A stretch of 64,000 nucleotides of DNA from Sedimentisphaerales bacterium (GCA_016931715.1 JAFGEF010000168.1:1-64000); one strand, 5' to 3'. Numbered from the stretch's first letter, positions 16,719 through 26,751 are shown. The notes: a model not told the origin generated them from the letters alone. Numbers and translations are program-made.

Positions 16719-19700
16719 ATGGAACGTAAAGATAATCCAAAAACAAAGCCGGGAAAAAGAACATTCAAAAGAGTATTCCAGGTGCTTTTAGGAGTATTAT
16801 TACTCCTTGTAATTTTTATTGTTTTTGCGGTACCAGCAATTCTATCTTCTGGAAAAGTAAGTCAGATAATCCTTTCCAAAATCAATACTGCCGTTGAAGG
16901 CAAAACAGAATTTTCCGATCTGTCCGTAAGCTGGCTGAAAGGAGTCCATATAGCAGATTTCAGCTTCGATGATAACGCAGGCTGGATTTCAGTAAGGGTT
17001 AAAAACATCTCAACAAAACCCAATTACGGCTCTTTATTGACTGGCAATCTTAACTTCGGCCAGACAAATATTGACACGCCGCTGGTTAAGATAAATATGA
17101 ACAACAAGCCCCCTGCTGTTTCTGCTTCAAGCTCTGTCGAATCGGAAAACTCAGCTTCCGAAACAGCGAAGTTTGCACTCGCTACGGATATCAGCCTAAA
17201 AGATGGAAACGTTAAATTAACAGGAACGAATTCGAAAACGGTTGAACTGGCACAGATAAACTCTAACATCAATGTCAGGCCTCTCGGCGAACAATCGAGT
17301 TTCAATCTTGGCATGGTTATTGCTGCAAATAGTGAAAAATCAACTGTCGAAGTAAAAGGAAATGTCACACCTGCCAAAAAATCCGGCTGGACCATGAAGA
17401 ACGCAGATTTGGATATTGGTATTAATATTGAAAACCTCGATCTCGAATCGATAGAACCTTTTCTTAAAATGGCCGGTCTCGATATTAAGTCCAAAGGGAG
17501 CATTTCAGTTGATATTCAAAGTCGTGTGATTGATGGACAGTTGGAAAATGCAGCCGGAACCGTTAAAGGCTCGCAGCTTGAAATCGATAACAAACGAACA
17601 CAGGAAAAAATTAAAACCTCAGTTCTTGATGTTGACTTAAAACTCACGCAGAAACAAAAGATGATCAACATCGATAAAATGGAGATTCATACTGATTGGG
17701 CGAAAATCCAGGCTGGCGGAACAATACCTACGACAATAAAGTCACTTGATAGTTTTCTCAAATCAGATGCCAATTACGACCTGAATAGTACTTTTGATTG
17801 TGATGTTGCGGCTATAATTTCACAGTTACCCATAACACTGGGTTTGAAAGACAATGCACAAATTTCTTCAGGAAATATTACAGGGGAAATTAAAACCACC
17901 GGCACTGCAGGCCGGAAACAAATTCAGGCACAGGCAAAACTGGCAGATTTGAAAGGAACTGTTGACGGAAAACAAGTTGCTCTCTCTGCTCCCATATCTG
18001 CGGAAGCAAAGGTATCGCCTGACAAAGCTGGAATTAATATTAACAATTTGCTTGTCTCTTCATCATTTATAAAAATTAATGCAAGCGGTAATCTCGAACA
18101 GATAAAATTCGATGGCCAGGCTGATTTGACCAAACTCCAGACTGAACTGAGCCAGTTTGTTGATATAGGTCCGTATAAGCTTGCAGGTCAGTTTATTGAA
18201 TCAGGCCAATTCTCTCTGGCTGATCAGAATATCAGGCTTTCAGGCTCTTCAATCATCAAGGATTTAAATATAACAGGTCCAAACAATGTCACCGCCTCGA
18301 TGCCTTCAGGTGACGTGACATATACCCTTCATCTCAATAGGGAAAAGAATATTCTTAACATAAGCTCTTTTGACGCGGGTATGGATTTCGGTCGTACCAG
18401 CATTAAAGATGCGATTGTTCCATTGAAAAAAGAAAATTTCGATGCGTTTAATGTAATTGTCAAGGCGGAACAAATGAATCTGGCTAAGCTGAAACCTTTT
18501 GCGGTTTTATTTGGAGGTATGCCTGAAAAAATTGGACTGTCCGGCATTGCGGAATCTCAGGTTGCGATTAGTGCACAAAAACAGATATTTTCAGTAAAAT
18601 CAGATTCGACTTCCTTAAAAAATCTGAAAGTAACTTTTCCCGATAATAAACCTCTCGAACGCAGTGAAGCAACCGCAGTATTTGATATTAAATTAGACGC
18701 AGAACATAAAGAAGTTCAGGAAGTATTTTTCAGGCTCAACAGTCCTGACTTAAATATTCCAAAAGCCAACATAAACCAGACACAACAGAACGGCATAACA
18801 AAATTGAACGGCGATATCGAGCTGCAATATGACTGGTCAGCTTTGAGCCAGATTGTTGGACCATTCATGCCGGAAGGTCTTCAACTGAAAGGCAAAAGAA
18901 CAAACAATATTAATTTTGTCAGCGAGTATCCTGCTGGGCAAACAGATAAACTTCTTGCCAATCTTAATGCAAAGGCTGATTTAGGTTTTCAGCAGGCAGG
19001 CTATATGGGACTTAATATCGGCCCGACGGATATAGATATCGCGGTTACAAATGGAGTGCTGGAAATTCCTCCATTTTCTACTACCGTTAATGAAGGAAAA
19101 TTAAACTTCGGAGCAAAAGCAGATTTCAAAAAACAGCCTGCTTTATTCGAAACAGGCAAACCTATGCAGATTGTACAGAATATTAAAATAGATGACCAGA
19201 TGGCTAAAATCCTGTTGAAATATCTTAATCCTATCTTTGCAAATGTCTCGAAAGCTGAAGGTATAGCAAACCTTCATTGCGAGAAACTCATTATACCGCT
19301 CGACTCAACTGCAAAAAATAAAGCCGAAATAGTTGGTACAATATCAGTAATGAACCTTAAAATGCAAACGTCAGATTTTCTTGGACAGATTGTCGCTTTA
19401 TCCGGAGGCAATGTCCCTGGGACAGTTATAACTATTCATCCAACAAAATTCACTTTAAAAGACAGCTATCTTAAATATGATGATATGCAAATGGACATTG
19501 GCGATAATCCTGTCAACTTTTCAGGAGTCATTGGTCTTGACAATACTATTAACATGACAGTGGCATTACCATATACTTTTAGCGGTACTACAGCCAGAGT
19601 TGGCCGGCAAAGTGAAAACAGAATTTCTTTATATATCACAGGAACGGCCGATAATCCGCAGCTTGATACCCGTAAAATTCTCGAAGAAGGATTCAAACAG

Positions 19701-19748
19701 GAATTGCCTGACTTGCTACGCAGAGGTCTCGAAGAATTATTTAAGTAA
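16719..19748 (+). CDS. large AsmA-like membrane-anchored protein
   Basis: 1009 aa. The start is ATG 16719, preceded by a GGGGG run about nine bases upstream. One N-terminal transmembrane helix (LLGVLLLLVIFIVFAVPAIL) is followed by an AsmA-type opening, SKINTAVEGKTEFSDLSVSW, then a very long beta-rich repeat region and a C-terminal segment like the AsmA C-domain (VGTISVMNLKMQTSDF...). AsmA/TamB-type proteins span the periplasm and are linked to outer-membrane biogenesis or lipid transport. That role is inferred from family resemblance. It lies directly downstream of frr and upstream of the BrkB-family gene with a 12-bp gap. Confidence 0.75.
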   Translation: MERKDNPKTKPGKRTFKRVFQVLLGVLLLLVIFIVFAVPAILSSGKVSQIILSKINTAVEGKTEFSDLSVSWLKGVHIADFSFDDNAGWISVRVKNISTKPNYGSLLTGNLNFGQTNIDTPLVKINMNNKPPAVSASSSVESENSASETAKFALATDISLKDGNVKLTGTNSKTVELAQINSNINVRPLGEQSSFNLGMVIAANSEKSTVEVKGNVTPAKKSGWTMKNADLDIGINIENLDLESIEPFLKMAGLDIKSKGSISVDIQSRVIDGQLENAAGTVKGSQLEIDNKRTQEKIKTSVLDVDLKLTQKQKMINIDKMEIHTDWAKIQAGGTIPTTIKSLDSFLKSDANYDLNSTFDCDVAAIISQLPITLGLKDNAQISSGNITGEIKTTGTAGRKQIQAQAKLADLKGTVDGKQVALSAPISAEAKVSPDKAGININNLLVSSSFIKINASGNLEQIKFDGQADLTKLQTELSQFVDIGPYKLAGQFIESGQFSLADQNIRLSGSSIIKDLNITGPNNVTASMPSGDVTYTLHLNREKNILNISSFDAGMDFGRTSIKDAIVPLKKENFDAFNVIVKAEQMNLAKLKPFAVLFGGMPEKIGLSGIAESQVAISAQKQIFSVKSDSTSLKNLKVTFPDNKPLERSEATAVFDIKLDAEHKEVQEVFFRLNSPDLNIPKANINQTQQNGITKLNGDIELQYDWSALSQIVGPFMPEGLQLKGKRTNNINFVSEYPAGQTDKLLANLNAKADLGFQQAGYMGLNIGPTDIDIAVTNGVLEIPPFSTTVNEGKLNFGAKADFKKQPALFETGKPMQIVQNIKIDDQMAKILLKYLNPIFANVSKAEGIANLHCEKLIIPLDSTAKNKAEIVGTISVMNLKMQTSDFLGQIVALSGGNVPGTVITIHPTKFTLKDSYLKYDDMQMDIGDNPVNFSGVIGLDNTINMTVALPYTFSGTTARVGRQSENRISLYITGTADNPQLDTRKILEEGFKQELPDLLRRGLEELFK

Positions 19749-19760
19749 AGGAAAACAGGG

Positions 19761-21173
19761 ATGTCATTCTTTTCAGAGCTTTTAACAACACCAAACACAC
19801 AACTCGGTAGAATGGGCCGTCTTGCTGTCTTTCAGATAAAATTATGGTCACATTGTGCCAAGCTGCTCAGATTGAATCGTGCCGCCCTGCAGGCTGCGGC
19901 GTTGTCCTATCGCACTATCTTCGGAATGATTCCCCTTGCAATTGTGATGCTTTTAATATTCAGACTGTTTCCGGCTTATAGTGACATAGGCTTTAAAGTC
20001 AAAAACCTTATATATGATGAGCTTCAGCTTTCAAATATCAAATATACTTCAAATGATAATAATGTTTCAGAAAGTGACGCAAACAATATTTTTTCACCCA
20101 TCATATTCGTCAATGACATAAATAACATAGACCCAAAAACAAATGATCCTGATAATACCATCGTGCTCACGGAAACTCTCGATGATATTGTTTCGGACTT
20201 TTTCGCAGGTGTTCACAGCAGCTCGGTAACACTGGTCAGTATTCTGATAGTTATCTGGGCTGCAATTGCTCTGCTTTCTACTATAGAAAAAGCATTCAAC
20301 AATATTTGGCGAGTCTCCAGAGGAAGAAACTTTTTACAGAGAATCATCAACTACTGGACACTTCTCACACTTGGACCGATACTTCTCGGAGTAGGTGTTT
20401 ATATTGCGACCACTAATGCGGCTTTCACCGAACTCGAAACCTCTGGCCCGGATTACATACCTGCTGTTTTGTCTTATCTTATATCTGTGGTTGCTTTTTT
20501 TCTGTTATATTTCGTTTTGCCCAATACGAAAGTAAATATTAAGCCGGCTATCTGGGGCGCAGCAGTAGCTGCACTGGTCTGGGCTTTTGCAAAATGGATT
20601 TTCGGAATGTATGTTAATAAATTCATACCTTACAACCAGGTTTATGGAATGCTCGGCTTAATTCCCTTAAGTGTTTTCTGGATTTATATAAGCTGGCTGA
20701 TTGTTCTTTTCGGGCTGCAATTGACATACACAACACAGCATTTGAAAAGCCTGGACGCCGCAGAAATTGCGTCAGCTAAAAAGAATGAGGAATACTTCAT
20801 CGCAAATGATATTACTGCTATAAATATCGTAAGAGAGATTGCTTATGCATTTCAATATAAACAGTCCCCGCTTGAGGCAGAAGCCATATCCGGCAAACTG
20901 GATATCCCTGTCGAGCTGACTGAAAAAATTCTGCGATCTTTTGTTAATCATGGAATTTTAGTAAAAACATCAGAGCCGAAAACTGGATATGTTCCCGCAA
21001 GGGATCCCGAAATGATAAGCTTGTCGGAAATATCGGAAGCTCTCTCGAGCATAGGCTTTGCACAATCCATGGCTGATTACAATGACAGTTTACAACATAT
21101 AACTCAGGTTGGTCGTAATACGCTGGCTCAATACAATTTAAAACAAATCCTCAAGACAGAGAAAGAAAGCTGA
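19761..21173 (+). CDS. YihY/BrkB family inner-membrane protein
   Basis: 470 aa. The BrkB/YihY-type region spans about residues 30-330 with six predicted membrane segments and the family motifs AAALSYRTIFGMIPLAIVML, IEKAFNNIWRV and VYGMLGLIPLSVFWIYISW. The C-terminal 120 residues form a soluble domain that looks winged-helix-like (ISGKLDIPVELTEKILRSFVNHGIL). The family was once called RNase BN in error; its true role is unclear. It is close between the AsmA-like and ClC genes, probably in one transcript. Confidence 0.85.
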   Translation: MSFFSELLTTPNTQLGRMGRLAVFQIKLWSHCAKLLRLNRAALQAAALSYRTIFGMIPLAIVMLLIFRLFPAYSDIGFKVKNLIYDELQLSNIKYTSNDNNVSESDANNIFSPIIFVNDINNIDPKTNDPDNTIVLTETLDDIVSDFFAGVHSSSVTLVSILIVIWAAIALLSTIEKAFNNIWRVSRGRNFLQRIINYWTLLTLGPILLGVGVYIATTNAAFTELETSGPDYIPAVLSYLISVVAFFLLYFVLPNTKVNIKPAIWGAAVAALVWAFAKWIFGMYVNKFIPYNQVYGMLGLIPLSVFWIYISWLIVLFGLQLTYTTQHLKSLDAAEIASAKKNEEYFIANDITAINIVREIAYAFQYKQSPLEAEAISGKLDIPVELTEKILRSFVNHGILVKTSEPKTGYVPARDPEMISLSEISEALSSIGFAQSMADYNDSLQHITQVGRNTLAQYNLKQILKTEKES

Positions 21174-21188
21174 AATATTATTTCTACA

Positions 21189-23237
21189 ATGAGTCATAAT
21201 AAATTACAAAAACAATCTCTATTTCACCGCCTGAAAATGTCACCGGCAACCCAAATGCTGATTTTAGCTGCTCTTGTCGGTGTCCTCGGCGGATTCGGTG
21301 CGCTTTTTTTTAAGAAAATGATTTACCTTTTCCAGGGAGCTTTCTGGAATACTCCGAATATGGCATCACAAACGCTCCTTGAAGTTGCATGGTATCGCAG
21401 ACTGCTTATGCCTATGCTTGGCGGAGCTATTGTCGGGCCTTTGATTTATTTCCTTGCGCGTGAAGCCCGTGGTCCCGGAGTTCCGGAAGTAATGATAGCA
21501 GTAATTGCAAAAAACAGTATCATTCGTCCAATAGTTGTATTAGTAAAAATCCTTGCATCTGCTCTCAGTATCAGTTCAGGCGGCTCAGTTGGTCGTGAAG
21601 GCCCAATCGTTCAAATCGGCGCTGCGATTGCCTCTACAACGGGACAGATGCTTCGCCTGAGTCCTGTTCAGCTTAAAACGCTTGTCGGCTGCGGCGTAGC
21701 TGCGGGAATCTCTGCAACCTTCAATGCCCCCATAGCAGGCGCCTTATTTTCCCTGGAACTGATTGTCTCTGATTTCGGACTTACGCCTTTTACGCCAATA
21801 CTTGTCTCTTCGGTATCCGCCGCCGCTGTAACCCGCCATTTTCACGGCAACATAACCGAGTTCGTCAATTTGCCGTCTTTCAATTTAGAGTCCCCATGGG
21901 AATTCGCTTTCTATTTTATACTTGGTCTTACCGCCGGATTTGTGGCGTTTGTGTTTTCCAGAAGTATTTATATCGGGGAAGACCTTTTTGAAAAAACTAA
22001 AATTCCTCAATGGATACGGCCGGCTTTCGGCGGAATTATCGTAGGAATTATAGCTCTCAAGTTTCCGCATATTATGGGTGTTGGTTACGACACTATTGAA
22101 GAGCTTTTCCAAAAAAAAATTGAGCTCGATATCATTCTGCTTCTCGTAGTTTTAAAAATTCTCGCGACGTCTGTCACTATCGGTTCAGGCGGTTCAGGCG
22201 GTGTCTTTGCGCCCTCGCTATTTATCGGTGCAATGCTTGGCGGAGCGTTCGGCACTATAGTCTATCACTTCTTTCCGCAAATCACCGCTTCACCGGCAGC
22301 CTACGCTCTTGTCGGAATGGCCGCTGTCAATGGTGCATGCACTATGGCTCCGCTTTCGGCTATTATAGTTCTTTTTGAATTGACGAACGAATACGGAATT
22401 ATCCTGCCGCTTATGTTTACCGTTGTTATTGCGACATTCATCTCAAGAAAACTGTGCGCCGAATCAATTTATACCGAAAAACTTCGCCGAAGAGGAATAA
22501 TGGCACATCATGGCGACGATCTTAATATTATTCGCACAATATCAGTAAAAGACGTTATGCGTCACGATGAGGTAACAATTTCTGAAAATACCAAATTTGA
22601 CGAACTTGTTCGTCTTGCACTGGAAACACATCGAAATAATATTTTTACTGTCGATAGCGAAGGCAGGTACACCGGAGCTATCCAGCTTCTGGACCTTAAA
22701 TATGTCCTAAACAACCCGAAAGAACTGGCGCATATTCATCATATAGTCGATTTCATACAGGAACTTCAGGCGGTATCGATAAATCAATCCCTGGATACAG
22801 TAGTTGACCTCTTTTCTGGAACAGGTTTCGACCGCCTGCCTGTTACTGATTCTCAGCAGCGCCTCGTCGGCTCGGTCATTATGAGTGACATTATGCGCCG
22901 CTATAATCAGGAAGTTGCCAATCGCAGCATAACTATCGAACTCGGCGCACGGATACCTGCTCACGATAAATCCAATATTCTGAATATAGGCGGCGATAGT
23001 GTTATAACAGAAATTGAGGTACCGGGCTGGATGGTCGGTCAGGCATTGGAACAACTCCGCCTTCGTTCGCGTTATAACATTTCTGTTTTTCTTGTAAAAG
23101 GAAAAAAGGAACATGGCGAAGAATCCCAGTTTATCACACCAAGTGCAGAATACATCTTCCAAATGGGAGATACACTGCTCGTTTGCGGCTCAGAAAAGGA
23201 TATAGAAACATTGAAGAAAAGCGCAACTGCTTATTGA
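21189..23237 (+). CDS. ClC family chloride channel/transporter with CBS and TrkA-C domains
   Basis: 682 aa. The membrane part (about 15-430) carries the three anion-selectivity motifs GPGVPE, GREGP (with the gating glutamate) and GGVFAPSLFIGAMLGG. It is followed by two CBS repeats (VKDVMRHDEVTI... and DRLPVTDSQQRLVGSVIMSDIM) and a C-terminal TrkA-C/RCK-C domain (ITEIEVPGWMVGQAL...LVCGSEKDIETL). The last two suggest cytoplasmic ligand control of transport. Channel versus proton-coupled antiporter cannot be decided from sequence alone here. Confidence 0.92.
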   Translation: MSHNKLQKQSLFHRLKMSPATQMLILAALVGVLGGFGALFFKKMIYLFQGAFWNTPNMASQTLLEVAWYRRLLMPMLGGAIVGPLIYFLAREARGPGVPEVMIAVIAKNSIIRPIVVLVKILASALSISSGGSVGREGPIVQIGAAIASTTGQMLRLSPVQLKTLVGCGVAAGISATFNAPIAGALFSLELIVSDFGLTPFTPILVSSVSAAAVTRHFHGNITEFVNLPSFNLESPWEFAFYFILGLTAGFVAFVFSRSIYIGEDLFEKTKIPQWIRPAFGGIIVGIIALKFPHIMGVGYDTIEELFQKKIELDIILLLVVLKILATSVTIGSGGSGGVFAPSLFIGAMLGGAFGTIVYHFFPQITASPAAYALVGMAAVNGACTMAPLSAIIVLFELTNEYGIILPLMFTVVIATFISRKLCAESIYTEKLRRRGIMAHHGDDLNIIRTISVKDVMRHDEVTISENTKFDELVRLALETHRNNIFTVDSEGRYTGAIQLLDLKYVLNNPKELAHIHHIVDFIQELQAVSINQSLDTVVDLFSGTGFDRLPVTDSQQRLVGSVIMSDIMRRYNQEVANRSITIELGARIPAHDKSNILNIGGDSVITEIEVPGWMVGQALEQLRLRSRYNISVFLVKGKKEHGEESQFITPSAEYIFQMGDTLLVCGSEKDIETLKKSATAY

Positions 23238-23247
23238 AACAATAGTT

Positions 23248-23490
23248 TCAGTGCACTATAAAGAAACAAAAGACCAAAAGAACAACTCCGCATAAGGCAA
23301 GAACAACTATAAAACCCTTTCGTCCAAGCGAAGCTGAACCTTTGCGGCTTGCCCATGACAATAATTGAAGCCAGATTAAATCAACCGACCAGTGTGCAGC
23401 CGCAAATATTGCGAAAGACCAAATCCCGAAACCTTTTGCATTCTGTGCCAGTTTCAAACCTACAGTCGCCAATCGTACAATCTTATTCAC
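23248..23490 (-). CDS. small two-helix membrane protein, possibly a LysE C-terminal fragment
   Basis: 80 aa with two hydrophobic segments ([20 protein letters not shown] and [21 protein letters not shown]). The pattern HWSVDLIW...L followed by a glycine-containing last helix resembles the C-terminal end of LysE/RhtB-type exporters, but the other helices are missing. The start overlaps the end of yjbQ by 8 bp, suggesting translational coupling. It could be a decayed exporter or a genuine small membrane protein. Confidence 0.5.
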   Translation of the reverse strand: MNKIVRLATVGLKLAQNAKGFGIWSFAIFAAAHWSVDLIWLQLLSWASRKGSASLGRKGFIVVLALCGVVLLVFCFFIVH

Positions 23491-23899
23491 CGATGATTTT
23501 AACTAAGACACGTTTACTTCTTTTGCCATCGAACTCACCGTAGAAAATCTGCTCCCATGGACCGAAATCAAGCTTCCCCTCTGTCACTGCGACAACAACT
23601 TCCCTTCCCATAACGCTCCGCTTCAAGTGCGCATCGGCATTATCCTCGAAGCCGTTATGATGATATTTTGAATATGGTTTTTCAGGTGCGAGTTTTTCCA
23701 GCCACACCTCGAAATCATGAAGCAATCCCGATTCATCGTCATTTATAAAAACACTTGCTGTAATGTGCATAGCGTTGCAAAGCAGAAATCCTTCTTTTAC
23801 GCCGCTCTCGGCAAGACATCGCTCAACCTCCGGCGTAATATTGATATACTCGCGCCTTTTCGTTGTATTGAACAAAAGTTCTTTTCTATAGCTTCTCAT
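23483..23899 (-). CDS. yjbQ: YjbQ/UPF0047 family protein (secondary thiamine-phosphate synthase-like)
   Basis: 138 aa from ATG 23899, chosen because GGAG lies nine bases upstream and the family begins MRSYRKEL; upstream ATGs at 23905 and 23914 are possible. Conserved segments are [29 protein letters not shown] and the metal-site histidines in [17 protein letters not shown], with [28 protein letters not shown] in two halves at the end. Members show weak thiamine-phosphate synthase activity in vitro; the physiological role is unsettled. Confidence 0.88.
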   Translation of the reverse strand: MRSYRKELLFNTTKRREYINITPEVERCLAESGVKEGFLLCNAMHITASVFINDDESGLLHDFEVWLEKLAPEKPYSKYHHNGFEDNADAHLKRSVMGREVVVAVTEGKLDFGPWEQIFYGEFDGKRSKRVLVKIIGE

Positions 23900-24058
23900 A
23901 ATCATTTTCTCCATGTATAATCAAATTTTCAGGATTGTACCATGTTTCAGCTCAGACAGGAATTGTATCTTGAAGATTCCTTAAACGAGATTTATACTGG
24001 ATGAAAATATCAATTGTCGAAAGGTAATAATCAATGAAAAACAAAAGCCGCATTAAAA

Positions 24059-24400
24059 TTATAATTGTATTTCCGCTAATGGGTCTCGAATCCAGCCTAC
24101 AGCTTCCATGTGCTTGCCGCTTTTTTGTTTTTTGGAATCATCGAGAATCAATTCGATAGTTTCGCCTTTGTCGGGTCTGAGCAGATTGAGCAGGTCGTAT
24201 GCTTTCACGTGCAGAACCTGAGCGTAGTTGCATCTTCCAACACTGAGAAAGTTATTGAATCGACTGCGGTGCGGCTGATTGCGGCTGTCGAGATGACGGT
24301 AGAGCGAGGTGATATTGCGTCGTCCTCATGAAAAGTCTATCAGCAGAAGGAGCATCTGGAAGTATTGGAAGTGGTTAAAGTGGAACTTATTTTGTAAGGG
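24059..24400 (-). pseudogene. N-terminal fragment of a DDE transposase (IS4/IS701-like), with in-frame stop
   Basis: The minus-strand frame reads FNHFQYFQMLLLLIDFS, a TGA (24326-24328), then GRRNITSLYRHLD...SRFNNFLSVGR...LLNLLRPDKGETIELILDD and KKQKSGKHMEAVGWIRDP, and stops at 24059. The RFNNFL, LLRP.KGE and LDD.KK..GKKMEAVGW pattern belongs to IS4/IS701-type transposases common in planctomycetes. The TGA falls where a Trp is expected, and the protein ends before the rest of the catalytic core, so the copy is dead. Family naming is from motif memory. Confidence 0.6.
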
Positions 24401-24570
24401 TCAAAGAAAGATTTTAGTTTTGACGGAAAACGAAAGATTTTGAACATATAGGCAATCTCCCAATGATACTTTTTTTGTTCAAAATCTATATCGTAGAAAT
24501 TGCCTGTTTTTATTGAGATTTTGTCCATATATGTAAAAAATCACTGAAAAAAGTCAGTCAAGTTGAGTAT

Positions 24571-26049
24571 TTAGTTTTTTGCATTAAGCTTTTGTGTGTC
24601 GTTCCAGTTTCCGCCGAGAGCAAGGTGGAGATTCACTCTTGATGACCAGATTTGACTCTTTAGAATGATTAGTTGCTCTTCAGACATTCTGCTTCTGCGT
24701 TCCGATTCGAGGACAGCCAAAATACCTTCAACGCCGTTCTGGTATAGCTGTCTCGACAAATCTTCCGCCGCTTTTGCTTCGGTTAATTGAATTTGTGCCT
24801 GTTCAAGCTGTTCTGCAAGTTTTTTTTCTGTAATCAGGGCATCTTCAACTTCTCTCAGGGCATTTAAGACGGTTCCTGCATAATTTGCGGCAAGTTCTTC
24901 GTAGCGAGCCCTGGCTGCTTTTATCTGTGCTTTAATTTGTCCGCCTTTGAAAATCGGCTGAGAAAGATTCATAATAGCTGCGTACATTTCAGTATAGTCA
25001 TATTTGAAAATTTCTTCGATAGTATCACCTGAAAAGCCATAAGAACCGGTTAGTGCAAGGTCGGGATAAAGCTGAGCTATGCTTACGCCTACACGTTCGT
25101 TAGCGGCGATAAGTGTAAATTCGGCAGCCATGACATCAGGTCTGCGATCCAGCAGTGACGCAGGCAAACCAACAGGTATGTTTTTCATTTGCGGCAAATC
25201 TTCCAGAGTTTCAGGAAGATTTTCAGAAGAACCCGGCCTTCGTGCCAGTATTACATCAAGAGCGTTGCGAGCTGTAATTAGTTGAAGCTCAATTGCAGGT
25301 TCTATAGCTTTTAAAGAAGCTAAATTTTCACGAGCCAGCCTGAAATCTACCGGTCCTACGAGACCCTCTTGGTATCGCCTCTCAACGATTTCAAGTGTTT
25401 GCTGCTGGCTTGTTATGTTATCCCTTGCCAGAGCCAATCGTTTCTGAGCCATTGCGATATTAATTCTGGCATTAACAACTGAAGCGATAATCGAGTTTGT
25501 CAAGGTCTGCTCATTTGTTTTTATCATAAGCAAATCAGCCCATGCGGCTTTTTCCATGTGTTTAAGCTTGCCGAATAAATCCAGAATATATGTGGCGGAA
25601 ATATCCTGCGACCATGTCGTGCTCATGACGGTGAATCTGCCGCCTCCGGCAAAACTGCCAAGGTTGAATGATTGTTTGCTCCTGTTGCGGTTGAGGTTGT
25701 AAGAAATATCAGGCCATTGTAAGCCGCGAGTTTCAGATAATGATGCCTGTGCCTGCAATACCCTTGATGCTGCCGCTTTTAGGTCATAGTTATTGGTCAG
25801 GGCTTCTTCTACAAGCTCTGCTGTAATAGGATCACCGAAGTTTTCCCACCATTTGTTAACAGCCGGTAAACTATTTACATCACTTTCATGGCTGCCTGCA
25901 TGAATATAGGTTTCCGCAGTTTCTGCCGTAGTTTCAGGTCTTGAATATTTTGGTCCAGCCATGCAACTGGATAATATGACACAGACGCATAACATTATTA
26001 AATTCAGTAATAAAGGTCTGATATTTAAGACCTTAAATTGTTTCTTCAT
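24571..26049 (-). CDS. TolC/NodT-type outer-membrane efflux lipoprotein
   Basis: 492 aa. Signal peptide with lipobox (VILSSC, Cys about 29), then GPKYSRP, the usual start of RND-efflux outer-membrane lipoproteins. It carries the two OEP repeats of helical hairpins (NNYDLKAAASRVLQAQASL and RYEELAANYAGTVLNALREVEDAL). Such factors form the outer-membrane exit duct for RND or similar pumps. The gene overlaps the upstream TetR-type regulator by 17 bp. No membrane fusion protein or pump gene follows; a broken transposase does, so the rest of the pump may have been lost or lie elsewhere. Confidence 0.9.
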   Translation of the reverse strand: MKKQFKVLNIRPLLLNLIMLCVCVILSSCMAGPKYSRPETTAETAETYIHAGSHESDVNSLPAVNKWWENFGDPITAELVEEALTNNYDLKAAASRVLQAQASLSETRGLQWPDISYNLNRNRSKQSFNLGSFAGGGRFTVMSTTWSQDISATYILDLFGKLKHMEKAAWADLLMIKTNEQTLTNSIIASVVNARINIAMAQKRLALARDNITSQQQTLEIVERRYQEGLVGPVDFRLARENLASLKAIEPAIELQLITARNALDVILARRPGSSENLPETLEDLPQMKNIPVGLPASLLDRRPDVMAAEFTLIAANERVGVSIAQLYPDLALTGSYGFSGDTIEEIFKYDYTEMYAAIMNLSQPIFKGGQIKAQIKAARARYEELAANYAGTVLNALREVEDALITEKKLAEQLEQAQIQLTEAKAAEDLSRQLYQNGVEGILAVLESERRSRMSEEQLIILKSQIWSSRVNLHLALGGNWNDTQKLNAKN

Positions 26050-26722
26050 TATCTTTTTCCTTTAAATATGCACTAATTCCGGCGCATGAGAATTTTACAA
26101 TATGATTAATTATTTCGTTAGAATTGAATGCTTTTTGTATTAATTCGTTGGTATCTTCTTTAAAAATTTCCCTTACATGAACTAAATGTACAAGCTGGCC
26201 AATAAGAGAAAAAACAATCAAAGGAATTTTTGATTCATCAAGGTTGGGAAAAGTCAGCATTAATGCTTTTTGCATGGCATTAACCGTAGGCATCATTATT
26301 TCATTCAGAAACATATTTTCGGGTAAATGCTTGTTAATATATTCCCGGGCCATGAGTTTACCTAACCGAGAGGTCTTTTGTGTATCAACTATTGAGCCGA
26401 CAAATTCGTCGGCAAAAGACTTTATCAATTCTTCCAAGTTCGGTTTTTGTTCCTTTTTCTGGGAGATTTGTTCTATACTGGCGATTCTTGAATCTCTCAT
26501 CGGAATCAGATGATGCTGCCATACCTGTTCATATAATTGCTGCTTGCCTCCGAAATAGTAATTTACCGAAGCAATGTTGCATCCTGCAGATGCGGCAATG
26601 TCTCGTATGCTTGTTCCCTCAAATCCGCGTTCGCAGAAAAGCTCTTCTGCCGCATTGAGAAGCCTCTCCTGCACAGATTTGTTTGAGTTTTCGTCTATGC
26701 TATTGTTTTCTGAGTCTGCCAT
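26033..26722 (-). CDS. TetR family transcriptional regulator (CecR-like)
   Basis: 229 aa. The N-terminal TetR helix-turn-helix is clear: RLLNAAEELFCERGFEGTSI...IAASAGCNIASVNYYFGGKQQLY. The ligand-binding half (MMPTVNAMQKALMLTFPNLDESKIPLIVFSLIGQLVHLV) resembles the CecR/DUF1956 C-domain. It overlaps the efflux gene it presumably controls, and a perfect palindromic operator candidate lies 14 bp upstream of its start. This fits autorepression and control of the efflux gene. Confidence 0.9.
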   Translation of the reverse strand: MADSENNSIDENSNKSVQERLLNAAEELFCERGFEGTSIRDIAASAGCNIASVNYYFGGKQQLYEQVWQHHLIPMRDSRIASIEQISQKKEQKPNLEELIKSFADEFVGSIVDTQKTSRLGKLMAREYINKHLPENMFLNEIMMPTVNAMQKALMLTFPNLDESKIPLIVFSLIGQLVHLVHVREIFKEDTNELIQKAFNSNEIINHIVKFSCAGISAYLKEKDNEETI

Positions 26723-26735
26723 TAAATAAACCTTG

Positions 26736-26751
26736 TTAAACGGACGTTTAA
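26736..26751. promoter_or_regulatory. TetR-type palindromic operator
   Basis: TTAAACG-GA-CGTTTAA is a perfect 16-bp palindrome starting 14 bp upstream of the TetR-family gene. Its size and position are typical of an autoregulatory TetR operator. Confidence 0.6.

Noticed and set aside
24326-24328. TGA read as tryptophan (alternative code)
   Set aside because: All intact genes in the window use TGG for Trp, tRNA-Trp has the normal CCA anticodon, and several genes end in TGA. The transposase is simply decayed.
24110-24331. 73-aa plus-strand ORF
   Set aside because: It is antisense to the readable transposase remnant.
24340-24528. 62-aa minus-strand ORF upstream of the broken transposase
   Set aside because: It runs through the transposase relic in another frame and has no family-like pattern.
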